Assembly (NCBI GenBank): GCA_014058405.1
Contig: CP047423.1
Span: 2,046,001-2,110,000, forward strand
DNA from: Candidatus Nitrospira kreftii
GTDB taxonomy: Bacteria; Nitrospirota; Nitrospiria; Nitrospirales; Nitrospiraceae
DNA: 64,000 bases
Direction of reading: 5' to 3'
This document shows, piece by piece, positions 18,828-29,299 of this stretch. A program made the position numbers and the translations under genes. The notes beneath the pieces were generated by a model. That model saw only the letters and a program-made list of their open reading frames with translations, did no database searches and was not told the origin of the DNA. Each line of letters opens with the position of its first letter. Positions within the stretch are counted from its first letter, which is position 1.

Positions 18828-19489
18828 GTCAACGTTTTTCCTTCCCACTCACAAATATCGTGAATCGGGCAGATGGCACATCGTGGCTTCCGCGCAAGAC
18901 ACACATAGCGACCATGCAGCAGCAACCGCTGAGCAACATCGGTCCACTGGACTTCGGGAAAGATGGATTGCAGATCACGCTCAATTTGCTCGGGATTACT
19001 AGAGTGTGTCATCGACAATCGGTTGGCAACCCGTTTCACATGCGTATCGACCACCAGTCCAGGTTTTCCGAAGGCGACTCCGAGCAGTACATTCGCCGTT
19101 TTTCGGCCGACGCCAGGAATCGAGGTGAGCTCCTCCATCGCATCAGGCACCTTGCCGCCGAATCGTGTTGCAATGGCCTGAGCACAACCAATCAAGTTCT
19201 TGGCCTTACTCTTGTAGAACCCAGTGGGTCTGATGAGCGCCTCCACCTCAGCCGATGTCGCTTTGGCCATAGCATGTGGAGTACGATATCGTTTGAAGAG
19301 CGCTGGTGTCACTTGATTAACTCGCTGGTCCGTGCACTGGGCGGAAAGAATGGTTGCGACCAGCAGCTCCCATGGGGAACTATGCGTGAGTTCGACTTTC
19401 GCCTCCGGCATAGCGAGAAGCAAACGTTCAACAATCTGTGCTGGACGTTTTAGCCCAGATGACTCCTGTTTCTTCTTCACTGTCTTCAC
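18824..19489 (-). CDS. nth: Endonuclease III (DNA glycosylase/AP lyase)
   Basis: 221 residues. Helix-hairpin-helix SIPGVGRKTANVLLGVAFG has the catalytic Lys, and VDTHVKRVANRL has the catalytic Asp. The C-terminal [4Fe-4S] loop has four cysteines spaced C-X6-C-X2-C-X5-C (CLARKPRCAICPIHDIC). It removes oxidised pyrimidines from DNA. A basic N-terminal stretch of about 17 residues precedes the enzyme core. Confidence 0.96.
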   Translation of the reverse strand: MKTVKKKQESSGLKRPAQIVERLLLAMPEAKVELTHSSPWELLVATILSAQCTDQRVNQVTPALFKRYRTPHAMAKATSAEVEALIRPTGFYKSKAKNLIGCAQAIATRFGGKVPDAMEELTSIPGVGRKTANVLLGVAFGKPGLVVDTHVKRVANRLSMTHSSNPEQIERDLQSIFPEVQWTDVAQRLLLHGRYVCLARKPRCAICPIHDICEWEGKTLT

Positions 19490-19510
19490 GGCAGGCCGAA
19501 TGTGCAGCGA

Positions 19511-21160
19511 TCACCGACGGGACGCAAGTGTCACCTCATGGTCTTGTACGGTCACTTCGGACGTCCGATCGTCTGTGATTGAGAGAGATCGAACATAGGC
19601 CTCCAATCGAGTAAAAAGCGGACGTAGCGTGTTCGGCTGAAGTGCCGAAATCCCGATGGCACCAAACCGACGGCAGAGCACCTCAACCTGTTGCGACGGC
19701 ACCTGATCACGTTTGTTGAATACGAGCCACCTTGGCACGGAGTTGAGATCTAACTCCTCAAGAATAGACTCAACCGCTGTCAACTGAACCTCAATATCCC
19801 TCGCATTCATATCGACGATGTGAAGGAGAAGATCGGCTTCCCGCAACTCATCAAGCGTGGTCCTAAAGGCACCAACCAATTCTTGCGGGAGATCTCGAAT
19901 AAACCCGACCGTATCTGTAATGATGACCTCACGATCCTCGGGGAACCGCAGTCGTCGGCTCGTCGTATCGAGCGTTTCAAACAGCCTGTTTTGAGCAGAA
20001 ACATGACTTTTTGTCAGCACGTTGAGAAGTGTCGACTTCCCGGCATTGGTGTAGCCGACAAGCGACACGACGGGAAGTCCGTATCGGTTTCTGCGGGCTC
20101 GCCGTTGACCCTGATGCCGCGAAAACTGTGCCAGCTCTCGTTCTAAATGCGTGATACGATCCCGCACTCTCCGTCGATCGGTTTCCAGTTTTGTTTCCCC
20201 AGGGCCTCTAGTCCCGATACCGCCTCCTAGGCGTGAGAGTTGAGTGCTTCGCCCAGATAATCGCGGAAGCAGGTAGCGCAACTGCGCCAGCTCCACTTGT
20301 ACCTTCCCCTCCCGACTGTGGGCTCGCCTGGCGAAGATATCCAGAATCAGTTGCGTACGGTCGATAACCTTGATATCGGTCATTTCCGAGATCGCTCGCA
20401 GTTGAGCTGGTGACAACGTCTGATCAAAGATCACCATGTCCGCACCCCGGTGGAGCGTCTGGATCAGCACATCCTTCATTTTCCCGCTCCCTAAGAGATA
20501 CCGCTGATGCCCATATGCCGTACGTTGCGCCATGCGATCGATCACCGTTACGCCGGCTGATGTCGCAAGCTCTGCCAATTCCACTAACTGTTCTTCCTGC
20601 TCACCTCGGCTCTTGGCGGAAGCGCTGACCAGTATGGCCGACTCCTTGCCGTCGGAGACGGCGTGATGGGCACGTGCCTGTTGTAAATCGACCTCAAGTT
20701 CCTCAATAAATGTATCGAATGATATCGTGAGGTTATGGAATGGACTGCTCTTGAGGACCTTGAACAATTGACCGGTCGAACCAGGCGGCAGTAAATGGGC
20801 TAGGTACAGGTTGCCTAGACGACCGTCTTCTTCAACTGAGAGGACGGCAATCAGATCAAGGCGTAGAAATGCAAGATCGGTCAGCGCTTCCTGGCTCAAA
20901 GGCTGATCATGCAGTTGGGTGCGAACGAAACGTAATCCGCGAAGAGATCGAGCCCCTGCTCGAAATAGCGTCATCGTTGTGGAAGACAGAGACAACTCAG
21001 TTCCCACAATCACTTCTTGAACCTGGCCTCGTCGTGTCAGCAGCACCCCTAGAGGACGACGAATCTCAAGTGTGAGCTGTGCCATTGCTTTGGCCAATTC
21101 CAATGAAATAACTTTGTCGTTTGGAACACGACGTCGATAGAGTCGTTCGACTGCCGCCAC
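19511..21160 (-). CDS. hflX: GTPase HflX
   Basis: 549 residues from the GTG at 21160. After an N-terminal region the HflX domain shows QRYLLGSGKMKDV and VIFDQTLSPAQLRAISEMT, then the GTPase: G1 GYTNAGKSTLL, G3 DTVGFIRDLPQELVGAFRTT and G4 NKRD. HflX binds the 50S subunit and rescues stalled or heat-damaged ribosomes. The GTG has no ribosome binding site. The frame stays open upstream to 21208, and an AAGGAG lies seven bases before an in-frame ATT at 21203-21205, so the true start may be that ATT (15 residues longer). tsaD ends 22 bases before that ATT. Confidence 0.93.
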   Translation of the reverse strand: MAAVERLYRRRVPNDKVISLELAKAMAQLTLEIRRPLGVLLTRRGQVQEVIVGTELSLSSTTMTLFRAGARSLRGLRFVRTQLHDQPLSQEALTDLAFLRLDLIAVLSVEEDGRLGNLYLAHLLPPGSTGQLFKVLKSSPFHNLTISFDTFIEELEVDLQQARAHHAVSDGKESAILVSASAKSRGEQEEQLVELAELATSAGVTVIDRMAQRTAYGHQRYLLGSGKMKDVLIQTLHRGADMVIFDQTLSPAQLRAISEMTDIKVIDRTQLILDIFARRAHSREGKVQVELAQLRYLLPRLSGRSTQLSRLGGGIGTRGPGETKLETDRRRVRDRITHLERELAQFSRHQGQRRARRNRYGLPVVSLVGYTNAGKSTLLNVLTKSHVSAQNRLFETLDTTSRRLRFPEDREVIITDTVGFIRDLPQELVGAFRTTLDELREADLLLHIVDMNARDIEVQLTAVESILEELDLNSVPRWLVFNKRDQVPSQQVEVLCRRFGAIGISALQPNTLRPLFTRLEAYVRSLSITDDRTSEVTVQDHEVTLASRR

Positions 21161-21227
21161 CTGACTCGCTCGCAGCCCTGCGATCTGGCCTCGAATATCA
21201 GAAATAAGTCATCTCCTTTTTTAAGTA

Positions 21228-22322
21228 TTAGGAACTCACTTGTACTCGGCGTTTTTTCTCCATTGATACCGGCTCTTCCATTGGACTGATATCTAGACTC
21301 AGAGATGGCTGCTGGCCGTTGATGAGCAGTTGTCGCCCTGCTGCAGCAATCATCGCAGCATTGTCGGTACAGTACTCCAACGGGGGAAGCGACAAGCGAA
21401 TGTGCGCCTGCGCAGCGCGTTCTTTCAATATAGTCCTTAACCTTGAGTTTGCAGAGACACCGCCTACCACTGTAAGGGACGCTAACCTTGAATGCTCCAG
21501 AGCGACAAAAGCCTTGGCAACCAAGACCTGCACAATCGCTTCCTGATAGCTTGCTGCGAGGTCGGCGATCTGACGGGGAGACGGAGGAACGATCATATCA
21601 CGAAGCTTGTATAGCAAGGATGTCTTCAAACCGCTGAAACTGAACTCCAGGCTCTTTCTTCCTCCTCGGAATTGAGGAAATAGCAGTGCGCCTGGATCTC
21701 CGGAGCGGGCGACACGATCAATGGCAGGTCCACCAGGATAACCGAGGCCAAGCATCTGAGCCCCCTTGTCAAACGCTTCACCGGCGGCATCATCACGAGT
21801 GTGCCCAAGTAGGATGCACCGGCCATTGCCGTCTCGACGATAGAGATGCGTATGACCACCGGAGACGACCAGGACAATACACGGCACCGGAAACGTTGGA
21901 TCCGCAAGCCATGCCGATGCGATGTGGCCCTGCAAATGATTGACCCCGACAACTGGGAGTCTCAACCCATAGCCAAGGGCCTTGGCGTAGCTCAGCCCTA
22001 CGAGCAGCGCGCCAGCCAGGCCTGGTCCTTGAGTCACAGCGACGGCAGCAAGATTACATTTTAAAGTCAGCGCCCGAGACAATGCCTGTTCAACGACCTG
22101 ATCGATCAAGCTTAGATGGGCTCGAGCCGCCAATTCAGGGACGACACCACCAAATTTTTCATGGACGGCAACCTGCGAAGACACTACATTGGACAATACT
22201 TTCCCTTCATCACCCAGCACGGCTGCAGCAGTTTCGTCGCACGATGACTCGATGCCGAGAATTGGCCCGGGGCGCCACCCGGGATAGTCTGACGAGTGTA
22301 ACTGAGCAGGGAAGAGATCCAT
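21228..22322 (-). CDS. tsaD: tRNA N6-adenosine threonylcarbamoyltransferase
   Basis: 364 residues from the ATG at 22322 (MDLFPAQLHSSD). Motifs GIESSCDETAAAV, metal-binding HLQGHIASAWL and VVSGGHTHLYR are intact, as is the C-terminal CTDNAAMIAAAG. It makes t6A37 on ANN-decoding tRNAs with TsaB, C and E; tsaB lies at 33 kb. The longer start at 22391 would read through the rho-independent terminator of clpC, so the internal ATG is chosen. The C-terminal 25 residues are extra. Confidence 0.95.
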   Translation of the reverse strand: MDLFPAQLHSSDYPGWRPGPILGIESSCDETAAAVLGDEGKVLSNVVSSQVAVHEKFGGVVPELAARAHLSLIDQVVEQALSRALTLKCNLAAVAVTQGPGLAGALLVGLSYAKALGYGLRLPVVGVNHLQGHIASAWLADPTFPVPCIVLVVSGGHTHLYRRDGNGRCILLGHTRDDAAGEAFDKGAQMLGLGYPGGPAIDRVARSGDPGALLFPQFRGGRKSLEFSFSGLKTSLLYKLRDMIVPPSPRQIADLAASYQEAIVQVLVAKAFVALEHSRLASLTVVGGVSANSRLRTILKERAAQAHIRLSLPPLEYCTDNAAMIAAAGRQLLINGQQPSLSLDISPMEEPVSMEKKRRVQVSS

Positions 22323-22349
22323 CCGTTTACGCGGGTACCACGTACCGCT

Positions 22350-22389
22350 AACAATAAAACGGCCTCTACGGCGAAACGCCGCAGAGGCC
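22350..22389 (-). terminator. Rho-independent terminator after clpC
   Basis: At 22361-22389 an almost perfect hairpin is formed by GGCCTCT-GCGGCG and its complement around a three-base loop, with one mismatch pair. On the minus strand a U-rich tract (GTTTTATTGTT) follows. It ends the clpC message and decides the start of tsaD. Confidence 0.85.
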
Positions 22390-22429
22390 ATCGCTGATCA
22401 CATACAGAATTCTGATGCTCACAAGGGCA

Positions 22430-24856
22430 CTAGACTCCAGCCATCGCCTCCTGCTCAATAAATGCCGGAGCTCCATCGCGAAGCACCACTCTCACCTTTC
22501 GGCTTTCTTTGAATCGTCCTCGAATAAGCTCGTCCGACAGTGGGTCCCCAATGGCACGCTGAATTGCTCGCCGCATTGGTCTAGCCCCGTACAACGGTTC
22601 ATACCCTTCTTTAATCAACCATTGCTTGACCTCTTCATCCACCTCGATCTCAATGCCCTTGTCCAATACACGGAGATTCAATTCACGGAGCAGGATGTCC
22701 AAGATAGAATACAGCTGCTCCTTCTCCAATTGATGGAAAATGACGATCTCATCAATCCGGTTCAGAAACTCAGGGCTGAATGATTTCCTGAGCTCACCGA
22801 GCACCTCTTCTTTTTTCCGCCGCGCGGCTTCTCCTTCGGTACTCTGAAAGCCCAGAGACACACCCTTTTGAATCATCTTTGTTCCGATGTTGGAGGTCAT
22901 AATAACGACAGTATTCTTAAAATCGACTTTTCTCCCAAGGCTATCAGTCAACACTCCGTCATCCAAAACTTGAAGCAACACATTGAACACGTCCGGATGG
23001 GCTTTTTCGATTTCATCGAACAATACCACGGAGTAAGGCCGACGACGGACTTTTTCAGTGAGCTGCCCTCCTTCTTCGTACCCAACATAGCCGGGAGGGG
23101 CGCCGAAGAGGCGAGAGCTCGTAAATTTCTCCTGGTATTCGGACATATCAACACGAATCAGCGCATCCTCGCTGTTGAATAAGAATTCCGCTAATGTCCT
23201 CGCCAATTCCGTTTTCCCGACGCCGGTCGGTCCCAAAAAGATAAAGGAACCGATCGGCTTTTTGGCTTCCTTCAAGCCAGCTCGAGATCGTCGGATAGCG
23301 CGGGCAACGGCAGAAATAGCCTCATTTTGTCCAACCACTCGCTTGTGAAGGAACTCTTCCATGCGCAACAGCTTATTGGATTCTTCCTCTTCCAACTTAA
23401 AGAGCGGGATCCCGGTCATCTTAGAAACCACGTAAGCGACATCCTCTTTGCCAATCACAGGCTTATTCTTTTCCTGATTCTTTTTCCACTCCCGTTTGGA
23501 TTCATCAAGCAGCTTCCGCAGTCGTTCTTCCTCCTCACGATGTCGTACCGCCTCTTCAAAATTCTGCATGGAAATCGATAGTTCCTTCTCTCGCGCAACC
23601 TTCTTGAGCTCTTGCTCCATGGCTTTTAACTCAGAAGGAAGCGCATACGTTTGGAGCTTCGCACGCGATCCGGTTTCGTCGATTAAGTCAATCGCCTTAT
23701 CAGGCAGGAAACGATCGGTAATATATCGATCGGACAATTTCACCGCTTCAACGATCGCATCTTCCGTGATTTCCACTCCGTGGTGTTCTTCGTATCGATC
23801 CCGAAGCCCTTGAATGATGCGCACGGTTTCATCGAGATTCGGTGGCTGAACGTGGATCGGCTGGAATCGTCGTTTCAACGCTCCGTCTTTCTCAATATGC
23901 TTGCGATATTCATCCAAAGTCGTGGCCCCGATGCATTGAATTTCGCCCCGTGATAACGCTGGCTTCAGCATATTAGACGCGTCGATGGATCCTTCCGCGG
24001 CTCCAGCTCCAACCAGTGTATGGAGCTCGTCGATAAAGATAATAATGTTACCGGCCTGGACGATCTCTTTCATGACAACCTTGAGGCGTTCTTCGAACTG
24101 TCCGCGATACTTGGTCCCAGCGACAAGAGAGCCCAGATCCAAAGCGATGACTCGACGAGATAGCAGATTATCAGGAACTTCAGATTGAATGATCCGCTGA
24201 GCGAGTCCTTCAACAATCGCAGTTTTTCCAACACCAGATTCACCGATCAGCACAGGATTGTTCTTGCTTCTTCGGCTGAGAATCTGGAGAACGCGCTCAA
24301 TCTCATCAGCCCGTCCGATTACTGGATCCAACTGACCTTCTTGAGCCAACTGGGTCAAGTCCCGACCGAACTCGTCGAGAGCCGGCGTATTGCTTTTTCG
24401 ATCCCTCTCCCGCGGAGCCGACTTTCTCAAGAAAGTCACAGTCAACTGCCGTGCTGTGAGAAGGTTCGCCCCTAGGCTCCGAAGGATTTTCCCACCGATT
24501 CCTTCTTCTTCGCGAAGTAGGCCAAGGAGAAGATGCTCACTACCGATGTGATTGTGGCCTAGTAAGCGGGCTTCCTCGACTCCGTATTCGATCACCTTCT
24601 TCACTCGAGGGCTAAAAGGGATTTCTCCGAATGTCATGGTGGTCCCGCCACCAGGCAGGTTCCGCTCGATTTCCAACCGGATCTGCTCGGTGGAAAGCCC
24701 CATTTTTTTCAGGATCATCAGCGCAATGCCGTCGGACTCACGGAGTATGGCCAAGACGAGATGTTCAGTGCCGAGATAATCGTTTTGATGTCGTTCGGCT
24801 TCTTCTCGCGCAAGGATGATGATCTTTCGACCTTTGTCAGTAAATCGTTCGAACAT
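22430..24856 (-). CDS. clpC: ATP-dependent Clp protease ATP-binding subunit ClpC
   Basis: 808 residues from the ATG at 24856 ([16 protein letters not shown]), which has a strong AGGAGG site; a longer ATG at 24907 is rejected. Two Clp N repeats (about residues 1-145), AAA-1 with GESGVGKT near residue 206, a UVR-like middle coiled coil around residues 405-480, AAA-2 with [11 protein letters not shown], and the [20 protein letters not shown] pore region. ClpC unfolds proteins for ClpP and usually depends on an adaptor. No ctsR or mcs genes lie next to it. Confidence 0.96.
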   Translation of the reverse strand: MFERFTDKGRKIIILAREEAERHQNDYLGTEHLVLAILRESDGIALMILKKMGLSTEQIRLEIERNLPGGGTTMTFGEIPFSPRVKKVIEYGVEEARLLGHNHIGSEHLLLGLLREEEGIGGKILRSLGANLLTARQLTVTFLRKSAPRERDRKSNTPALDEFGRDLTQLAQEGQLDPVIGRADEIERVLQILSRRSKNNPVLIGESGVGKTAIVEGLAQRIIQSEVPDNLLSRRVIALDLGSLVAGTKYRGQFEERLKVVMKEIVQAGNIIIFIDELHTLVGAGAAEGSIDASNMLKPALSRGEIQCIGATTLDEYRKHIEKDGALKRRFQPIHVQPPNLDETVRIIQGLRDRYEEHHGVEITEDAIVEAVKLSDRYITDRFLPDKAIDLIDETGSRAKLQTYALPSELKAMEQELKKVAREKELSISMQNFEEAVRHREEEERLRKLLDESKREWKKNQEKNKPVIGKEDVAYVVSKMTGIPLFKLEEEESNKLLRMEEFLHKRVVGQNEAISAVARAIRRSRAGLKEAKKPIGSFIFLGPTGVGKTELARTLAEFLFNSEDALIRVDMSEYQEKFTSSRLFGAPPGYVGYEEGGQLTEKVRRRPYSVVLFDEIEKAHPDVFNVLLQVLDDGVLTDSLGRKVDFKNTVVIMTSNIGTKMIQKGVSLGFQSTEGEAARRKKEEVLGELRKSFSPEFLNRIDEIVIFHQLEKEQLYSILDILLRELNLRVLDKGIEIEVDEEVKQWLIKEGYEPLYGARPMRRAIQRAIGDPLSDELIRGRFKESRKVRVVLRDGAPAFIEQEAMAGV

Positions 24857-25115
24857 CCTGCCTCCTCCTAGTGAGTGCCCATCTTGGCTGCGTTCGAGCA
24901 AACCCATTGAAAAATCTTGTCCTAATTCTAACCACAGTATCTTTGAGAGTCAAGGTTGCGCGGAGAACACGACGGGCGACACAACCGCATCATTGTATTT
25001 TCTCTGTCGTGTCGATGCTGGCCTTCGTCATGAGCTCACAGGCTTTTCATTGACATAAAAAGTAACATCTCGATACAATCGCGTTCCTTCTTTCTCCACC
25101 CGTTTATTCGCACCC

Positions 25116-25976
25116 ATGAGAAGTAAAAGTATTGGGATTCTAACTAAGCCAAAGTTCCCGGAGGTCAAGAGTACGTTACTGGGAGTGGTTGCTTGGCTCC
25201 GTGCCCACAGCATCGAAGTCCTGCTCGATACAACATCTGCCGCATTATTGGACGAAGCAGGGGGAATGCCGAAGCTTCAACTGGCTGAGAAAGCCGATGT
25301 TCTTTTGGTCCTAGGTGGGGATGGAACCATCCTGGGTGCTGCACGGCTGGCAGCGGAACGCGGTATCCCTATTCTCGGCGTCAATATGGGCGGTCTCGGT
25401 TTTTTGACAGAAGTCCGGCTTGACAATCTGTACCCCTCGCTCGAGCGAGTCTTTGCTAACGATTTTGTGTTGGATGAGCGACTCATGCTGGCAACACATA
25501 TTTACCGACACGAAGAAACTGTCGCCCGCGGGATTGTCCTGAATGACGTTGTGATCAGCAAAGGCACTCTAGCCCGTATGATCGACTTGCAAGTCGCAAT
25601 CGGTGGTCAATTCGTGACGAACCTCAGAGGTGACGGTCTCATCATCGGAACACCCACGGGGTCTACCGCCTACTCACTCTCTGCCGGTGGTCCCATCATG
25701 AATCCAGGCGTGCAAGCCCTGATGTTATCGCCGATCTGTCCCCACACCTTGACCCATCGCCCACTCATCGTGCCGGGCAATGTTGTCATTGAAGTCACTT
25801 TAACGAGTCATGATGAAGGGTCGATGGCGACACTCGATGGCCAAGTCGGAGTTCCCATCGGACAGGGCGATAAAACGGTCATCCAGGCGTCAGACTGTCG
25901 GACCAGACTGATTCGTTTTCCGGAAAGCCACTACTATGAAGTATTGAGAGGTAAACTGAAATGGGGGCACGGATAA
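25116..25976 (+). CDS. nadK: NAD kinase
   Basis: 286 residues. GGDGT motif in VLVLGGDGTILGAAR, then LGVNMGGLGFLTEV, NDVVISKG and the nucleotide-binding GDGLIIGTPTGSTAYSLSAG block. It phosphorylates NAD to NADP. It is transcribed away from clpC and ends 15 bases from the convergent flavoprotein gene. Confidence 0.96.
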   Translation: MRSKSIGILTKPKFPEVKSTLLGVVAWLRAHSIEVLLDTTSAALLDEAGGMPKLQLAEKADVLLVLGGDGTILGAARLAAERGIPILGVNMGGLGFLTEVRLDNLYPSLERVFANDFVLDERLMLATHIYRHEETVARGIVLNDVVISKGTLARMIDLQVAIGGQFVTNLRGDGLIIGTPTGSTAYSLSAGGPIMNPGVQALMLSPICPHTLTHRPLIVPGNVVIEVTLTSHDEGSMATLDGQVGVPIGQGDKTVIQASDCRTRLIRFPESHYYEVLRGKLKWGHG

Positions 25977-25991
25977 AGCCAGCCAGCTCCA

Positions 25992-27347
25992 CTACGACAC
26001 CCTTCCCTGTTCGATGCGCGCAAGCATGTCCTGGTTTGCCGTAAATTTGAATTCCCCGATACAGTCTGTTTTTTCCGTGAACGAACGCTCTGCCACTTCA
26101 AGCGCCCGTAGCCCGCTCACGTCAACAGGACGACTCTGTCGTTTTCTGAGAAGCGAATGTAACTGATCGAGCACGGTACTGGCGTCACCACTACTGTTCT
26201 TGGTCGCCAGATAGCGCTCCACTACTTCTGCACACCAATCTCCGTCACGCTTTGCCACGCCGACAAGGCCTTCGCTGGCTTTCCGCGCCCAGCCGGCTAG
26301 AAAGACACCATCCATAATTGTTCCGACCGTCTCATCGTAGGCTTGAAAAAGCGAATCATCAGGATCGTTACCAGTTTTGTTGGGATTCGTAATAAACATG
26401 CCGTTCTTGTAAGGAAGACCGACTGTCTCATCCACTTTGTCGCCGACGGCAAACACCACTGAATCACAGGGAAACTCATAGTACTGTTTTAACCCGACTG
26501 CCATGGTATCTTCACCTTTTGGATCCAGCCGGTTATCCTCCATTTCGAGCGCACGAACACGATTGTGTTCGTCTACCAAAATACGCTTGGGAGAGGCGAG
26601 GAAGCGGAAGTCCATTCTTGTTTGTGAGACTTGAGGCTCACACTTGGTGAACTCGTCTGTAAAGCCTTTCAAGACGTCGTCGGGATTCTGTCCCACCTTG
26701 GCCATACGATCTTTGATGCGTTCGAACTCGTTGCGAATCCCTTCAAGATCCATATTGGCGCAGATGCTGCGGATCTCCTTCGGATTGTATTTTCGTTCCA
26801 CTGGACCTCGTCGGACAATGGCCGTGACACGCTCTACCTTCTTATAGCGGATCAACCAGTGAGCAATGTCCACCATCACATCTCCAGCTCCAATCACCGA
26901 GACGTGTTTACCCATTTCAAATGGGTGGTCGCCAAACCCCGGTAGGCGATTGTAGTGGTACACCACATCTTTCGCATGGAACACACCCTGGGCTGAATCC
27001 CCCTCAACACCGATAGCCTTGGTCCCTTGCGCACCGATGGTAAACACAACTGCGCTCGCTCCCAGTCCACGCACATCCTCGACCGTGAGGTCTTTCCCGT
27101 TACCGATGGAGACATTGCCAAAATAGTGCACATTCTTTTGCTGAAGGAGTTCCCAGTACTGTTTCTTGAGACCGCCACGAAGCTTTAGTTTGGAAGGAAA
27201 TATGCCGTACTCTGCCAACCCCCCAAACCTAATGTCTCGATTGAGAATGATGATTTCATGGCCGGCTTTTGATAGCGAACTTGCGACGGCCATACCAGCA
27301 GGCCCTGCTCCTGCAACAATAATCACATGCGATCGTGATCCACTCAT
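25992..27347 (-). CDS. FAD/NAD(P)-dependent oxidoreductase, adrenodoxin-reductase/FprA-like
   Basis: 451 residues. N-terminal dinucleotide fold VAGAGPAGMAVASSLSKAGH and a second GxGxxx fold SVIGAGDVMVDIAHWLIRY near residue 150. The C-terminal VFLAGWARKASEGLVGVAKR block carries the family ATG/GWxxxGP-like motif in altered form. Such enzymes pass electrons between NADPH and ferredoxin, as in FprA or the small subunit of glutamate synthase. No ferredoxin gene is nearby. The C-terminal 60 residues (after about residue 380) are an extra polar region. Confidence 0.85.
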   Translation of the reverse strand: MSGSRSHVIIVAGAGPAGMAVASSLSKAGHEIIILNRDIRFGGLAEYGIFPSKLKLRGGLKKQYWELLQQKNVHYFGNVSIGNGKDLTVEDVRGLGASAVVFTIGAQGTKAIGVEGDSAQGVFHAKDVVYHYNRLPGFGDHPFEMGKHVSVIGAGDVMVDIAHWLIRYKKVERVTAIVRRGPVERKYNPKEIRSICANMDLEGIRNEFERIKDRMAKVGQNPDDVLKGFTDEFTKCEPQVSQTRMDFRFLASPKRILVDEHNRVRALEMEDNRLDPKGEDTMAVGLKQYYEFPCDSVVFAVGDKVDETVGLPYKNGMFITNPNKTGNDPDDSLFQAYDETVGTIMDGVFLAGWARKASEGLVGVAKRDGDWCAEVVERYLATKNSSGDASTVLDQLHSLLRKRQSRPVDVSGLRALEVAERSFTEKTDCIGEFKFTANQDMLARIEQGRVS

Positions 27348-27556
27348 ACTGTTATCCTTCTATCCTTCCCCTGTATATGATCGAAAAGCCTGGAATATCA
27401 ACGACTCGCGGAATGTAACATAGCCGTTCCCGCACTGTCAAAATGTAGCGCCAGCATGTGCGTCCACTTGCACGACTCTGTATGGTCATTTAGAATACCA
27501 GCCATTTACTTCCTGAACATAATCTTGTCGAGCCAGCATCAGATAGCAGACTTATA

Positions 27557-28549
27557 ATGGTTATGCCTTTTAGTGAATCACGTCCTCCATTGCCGGGGGG
27601 CGTACAGACTCCCCCCATCCGCTATTATCACGTCTCAACGGTCAACGGATCGTTCGCCTTGCAAGCCCTGAAAACCGACGAAGCCTATCTGGTTCCGAAC
27701 TTTGAGCTTGCTGAAGAACTAGTCGCCCGTGGTGTCGACAGTGCACGCATCGCCATCAGCCATGGTTCCAGTCCGAATGGCTCATCTCATGGATACTCCC
27801 AAATTGCGCTCGGAAGACCGCTTGTTCCCGCATCACCATTCACATTCGACCAATCGATAGTGATCGTCCTTCCCACCTACAACGAACGTTCTAATCTTGC
27901 AGCACTTGTCGCCACGATCGGCAAATATCTGACCGCTGATATCTTGATCGTTGATGACAATTCGCCTGATGGAACCGGCCAAGTAGCTGATCAATTACGC
28001 GGAGAACACCGCCATATCCATGTCTTGCATCGGCCCAAAAAACAAGGGCTTGGGCCGGCTTACCTGGCTGGGTTTGAGTGGGCGATCCACCGAAACTATG
28101 ACCGTATTATCGAGATGGATTGTGATTTCAGCCACGCGCCTTGGGACGTACCCCGCCTGGTCCACGGCAGCCGGACCGCCGAGCTGGTTATTGGCAGTCG
28201 TTATGTGTCCGGTGGTGGCACCGAGAATTGGGACGCTCGACGACGCCTGGTGTCTCGCTGCGGCAACACCTATGTGAGGCTCTTTTTAGGCCCAATGATC
28301 CATGATTGGACGGGCGGCTTCCGATGTTATCATCGTAGCCTGTTACTGAAGATGCATCTTGAAACGGTACGCGCCAAAGGATACGTATTCCAGGTCGAGT
28401 TAGCCTGGCGAGCCGTTCAACTCGGCGCAGACATTCGTGAACTACCCATTCGCTTCAGTGATCGCGTCCAAGGCCAAAGCAAGCTCGGCTGGCATTCCCT
28501 CATCGAAGGACTCGTGCAAGTACCCAAAATGTGTTTTCAGAGGTACTAA
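27557..28549 (+). CDS. Family 2 glycosyltransferase, polyprenol-phosphate mannose synthase-like
   Basis: 330 residues. From about residue 98 it matches DPM1-type enzymes: VIVLPTYNERSNLAALVATI, DDNSPDGTGQ, EMDCDFSHAPWDVPRL, GSRYVSGGGTENW, DWTGGFRCYHR and LPIRFSDRVQGQSKL. It should transfer a hexose from a nucleotide sugar to polyprenyl phosphate, a donor for envelope glycans. There is no C-terminal membrane pair. The first 97 residues are an unrecognised extension that includes the stretch YLVPNFELAEELVARG. Confidence 0.88.
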   Translation: MVMPFSESRPPLPGGVQTPPIRYYHVSTVNGSFALQALKTDEAYLVPNFELAEELVARGVDSARIAISHGSSPNGSSHGYSQIALGRPLVPASPFTFDQSIVIVLPTYNERSNLAALVATIGKYLTADILIVDDNSPDGTGQVADQLRGEHRHIHVLHRPKKQGLGPAYLAGFEWAIHRNYDRIIEMDCDFSHAPWDVPRLVHGSRTAELVIGSRYVSGGGTENWDARRRLVSRCGNTYVRLFLGPMIHDWTGGFRCYHRSLLLKMHLETVRAKGYVFQVELAWRAVQLGADIRELPIRFSDRVQGQSKLGWHSLIEGLVQVPKMCFQRY

Positions 28550-28570
28550 ATCGTTAGGGCCGTCCACAAC

Positions 28571-29296
28571 TCATTTCGTGCTGCGGGCAACGCGTCGTGA
28601 GGGAATCGATGACTCGAATGACTCGAGTTTCGACAGATCAATAATCAACTCATCCTTGGCATTTGCCATGATGACATCGAGCATGCTGCTTTTCGTAGGA
28701 ACGACCGCCTCCGTGGGTTGAAATCGCAAATCAAAACCCTTCGCGGCTGTTGGCCGCATGGGATAGCGCCGATCGTAAATCATCCCATACGCTGGAATAC
28801 CGTAAATGATCCTCCAGTTACCCAGGAGCATATGCAGTTCCGTCCCCTGAATATATAGTCCCCCCGTTGTGATAATGCGTCTAGCAAATGTCTGTGGTTC
28901 GCTCAGATAGAATGTGATTCGTTCGTTGTATGTCGCCTCCGCGAGCGCTTCCGCGATGCGTGTTGATAGCAACGTCAATTCTTCGTCTGTGAAGGCTGGA
29001 ACTAGTGGCGACTCCCCTCTCATCCATCGTTTCAGTGCGATCCAGTGCTCTTGAACCATCACTCCCGCCAAGATTTTCCGTAATTTGTCAGCTTCGATCA
29101 TAAACGGGTGCGCGTGATGGCTTGGTGGCCATTCAGCGAGCACTTCCGGATCCTTTTCCAATCGTACGAAATTGACCGGATCTTCGTAGATCACCCTCGA
29201 GGGCACATGGGGAGCGGCACAGCCAGCCAACAGAAGCAAAGAGGCAAGAAGTCCCGCTGAGATCAGCCGCACACCTTTCACACGCATGATCAGCAA
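28571..29296 (-). CDS. Putative lipoprotein of unknown function
   Basis: 241 residues. The N-terminus has a signal with lipobox LLLAGC at Cys26, so it is a lipoprotein. An ATG three codons in is an alternative start. The mature part has no domain I recognise. Conserved-looking segments are TYNERITFYLSEPQTFARRI and YGMIYDRRYPMRP. It starts three bases after the cyclophilin stop and probably shares its message. Confidence 0.75.
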   Translation of the reverse strand: MLIMRVKGVRLISAGLLASLLLLAGCAAPHVPSRVIYEDPVNFVRLEKDPEVLAEWPPSHHAHPFMIEADKLRKILAGVMVQEHWIALKRWMRGESPLVPAFTDEELTLLSTRIAEALAEATYNERITFYLSEPQTFARRIITTGGLYIQGTELHMLLGNWRIIYGIPAYGMIYDRRYPMRPTAAKGFDLRFQPTEAVVPTKSSMLDVIMANAKDELIIDLSKLESFESSIPSRRVARSTK

Positions 29297-29299
29297 AAC

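Noticed and set aside
22323-22391. Longer tsaD start at 22391
   Set aside because: It would translate the clpC terminator hairpin; the family start is near the ATG at 22322.
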